DNA from: Frankia sp. AgB1.9 | Lineage (GTDB): Bacteria > Actinomycetota > Actinomycetes > Frankiales > Frankiaceae | Assembly (NCBI RefSeq): GCF_016786355.1 | Contig: NZ_JADWYX010000042.1 | Coordinates: forward strand, 31,160-73,321 | DNA: 42,162 nt | Reading direction: 5' to 3' | Part shown: piece after piece, positions 41,720 through 42,162 of the stretch | Layout of the letters: each line of letters begins with the position of its first letter | Position numbering within the stretch: the stretch's first letter is position 1 | The notes under the pieces: model-generated | What the model was told of the DNA's origin: nothing | The model's database searches: none | What the model saw: only the letters and a program-made list of their open reading frames with translations | Made by a program: the position numbers and the translations under genes

Positions 41720-42162
41720 TCAGTGGCCGCTGGGCTGGATCGGCGCCGGGTAGCCGGAGGGCGGTTCGGCCGCCCAGGCGGCGGCGCCGACGGCGCCGGC
41801 GAACCCGTCCACCGCCGTGACGATGCGTGGCGTCTCGACCAGCACCGTGTACCGCGACATGACCTCATCGATGTGTGGGCGGAACGCCGGCAGCCCGGCA
41901 GCGACACCCCCACCGACGACGATGACCTCCGGTGCGAGCGCGTTCGTGAGCCCGGCCAGCGCGATCCCCAGGGCGTGCCCGGCGCGGGCGACCAGCCGTG
42001 CGCACGCGGGATCGATGGGCGCGAGCCGCACCACGTCGGCGGGCTCGACCGCCTCCGGCTGTCCGCCGACGGCGGCGGCGAGCGCCGGCGCGCGCCCCCC
42101 CCCCCCCCCGCCCCCCGCCCCGGCGGCCCCCGCGCCCCCCCCCCCCGCCCGCACGCCGGCGC
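41720..42162 (-). CDS. ROK-family sugar kinase/regulator, partial
   Basis: This is the C-terminal part of a ROK protein; its N-terminus lies beyond the window. Family segments are AGLTNALAPEVIVVGGGVAAGLPAFRPHI, typical of the ROK C-terminal lobe, followed by GAVGAAAWA. The ATP-binding loop near the N-terminus and the zinc-binding cysteines are not in view. The reading frame at the right edge passes through long C runs (42096-42109 and 42135-42146), where base calls are doubtful, so the frame there should not be trusted. Whether it is a glucokinase or a ROK regulator with an HTH cannot be told. Confidence 0.7.
   Translation of the reverse strand, partial: AGVRAGGGGAGAAGAGGGGGGGRAPALAAAVGGQPEAVEPADVVRLAPIDPACARLVARAGHALGIALAGLTNALAPEVIVVGGGVAAGLPAFRPHIDEVMSRYTVLVETPRIVTAVDGFAGAVGAAAWAAEPPSGYPAPIQPSGH
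42096..42150. other. Low-complexity C-rich edge, likely sequencing artefact
   Basis: Runs of 14 C (42096-42109) and 12 C (42135-42146), with shorter C tracts between, occur only at this edge of the window. Real coding sequence of the ROK family would not be expected to hold such poly-Gly runs here. It suggests a poor contig end. Confidence 0.6.

Overview
The window is about 42 kb of very GC-rich DNA. Nearly every frame is open, GTG starts are common, and the gene families are typically actinobacterial: DUF1918, MMPL, SPFH/GPP34, DUF4232 lipoprotein, HdeD, TIGR00027 methyltransferase and actinobacterial-type ahcY. From memory of such gene sets I infer a Frankiales-type soil or plant-associated actinomycete, but the sequence alone does not prove the genus. 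The right edge runs into long C homopolymers and looks like a poor-quality contig end.

Layout, left to right. (1) 0-5.1 kb: a GMC/cholesterol-oxidase-like flavoenzyme, a winged-helix protein and an AlkB-type dioxygenase. (2) 5.1-9.5 kb: a calpain-like cysteine protease, a thiolase, a strongly structured non-coding block and a DUF1918 protein. A near-perfect LexA-like box and a CRP-like palindrome sit in the convergent gap at 5.2 kb, where no gene start is annotated. (3) 9.6-15.3 kb: S-adenosylhomocysteine hydrolase, an MMPL/HpnN-type exporter and a double-GNAT acetyltransferase. (4) 15.7-20 kb: an amidase with a peptidoglycan-binding domain, a methyltransferase with a readable promoter, an orphan NarL-type regulator and an MFS transporter. 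(5) 20-22.2 kb: a tight SPFH, ribbon-helix-helix and GPP34 gene set. (6) 22.5-26.4 kb: an adenosine-deaminase-family enzyme, glycerate kinase, a zinc-ribbon protein with a 15-bp repeat tract and a DUF4232 lipoprotein.

(7) 26.5-31.6 kb: an exopolysaccharide-type operon read leftwards. It holds a Wzc-like BY-kinase, an RmlD-like reductase, a UDP-GlcNAc 2-epimerase and a PP2C phosphatase. The sugar genes fit the last steps of UDP-L-FucNAc or UDP-L-QuiNAc synthesis. (8) 31.8-36.4 kb: three methyltransferases of different types around an HdeD membrane protein. One is an unusual OsmC-methyltransferase fusion whose linker is five copies of a 27-bp repeat. (9) 36.4-39.8 kb: a TetR, ABC ATPase and ABC permease operon with a palindromic operator just upstream of the promoter. 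(10) 39.9-42.2 kb: an alpha/beta hydrolase, a helix-turn-helix hypothetical and a partial ROK kinase.

A recurring feature is short tandem duplication (13, 15, 15, 15 and 27 bp) at five separate places, in coding and non-coding DNA. No tRNA, rRNA, CRISPR array, transposase or integrase was recognised.
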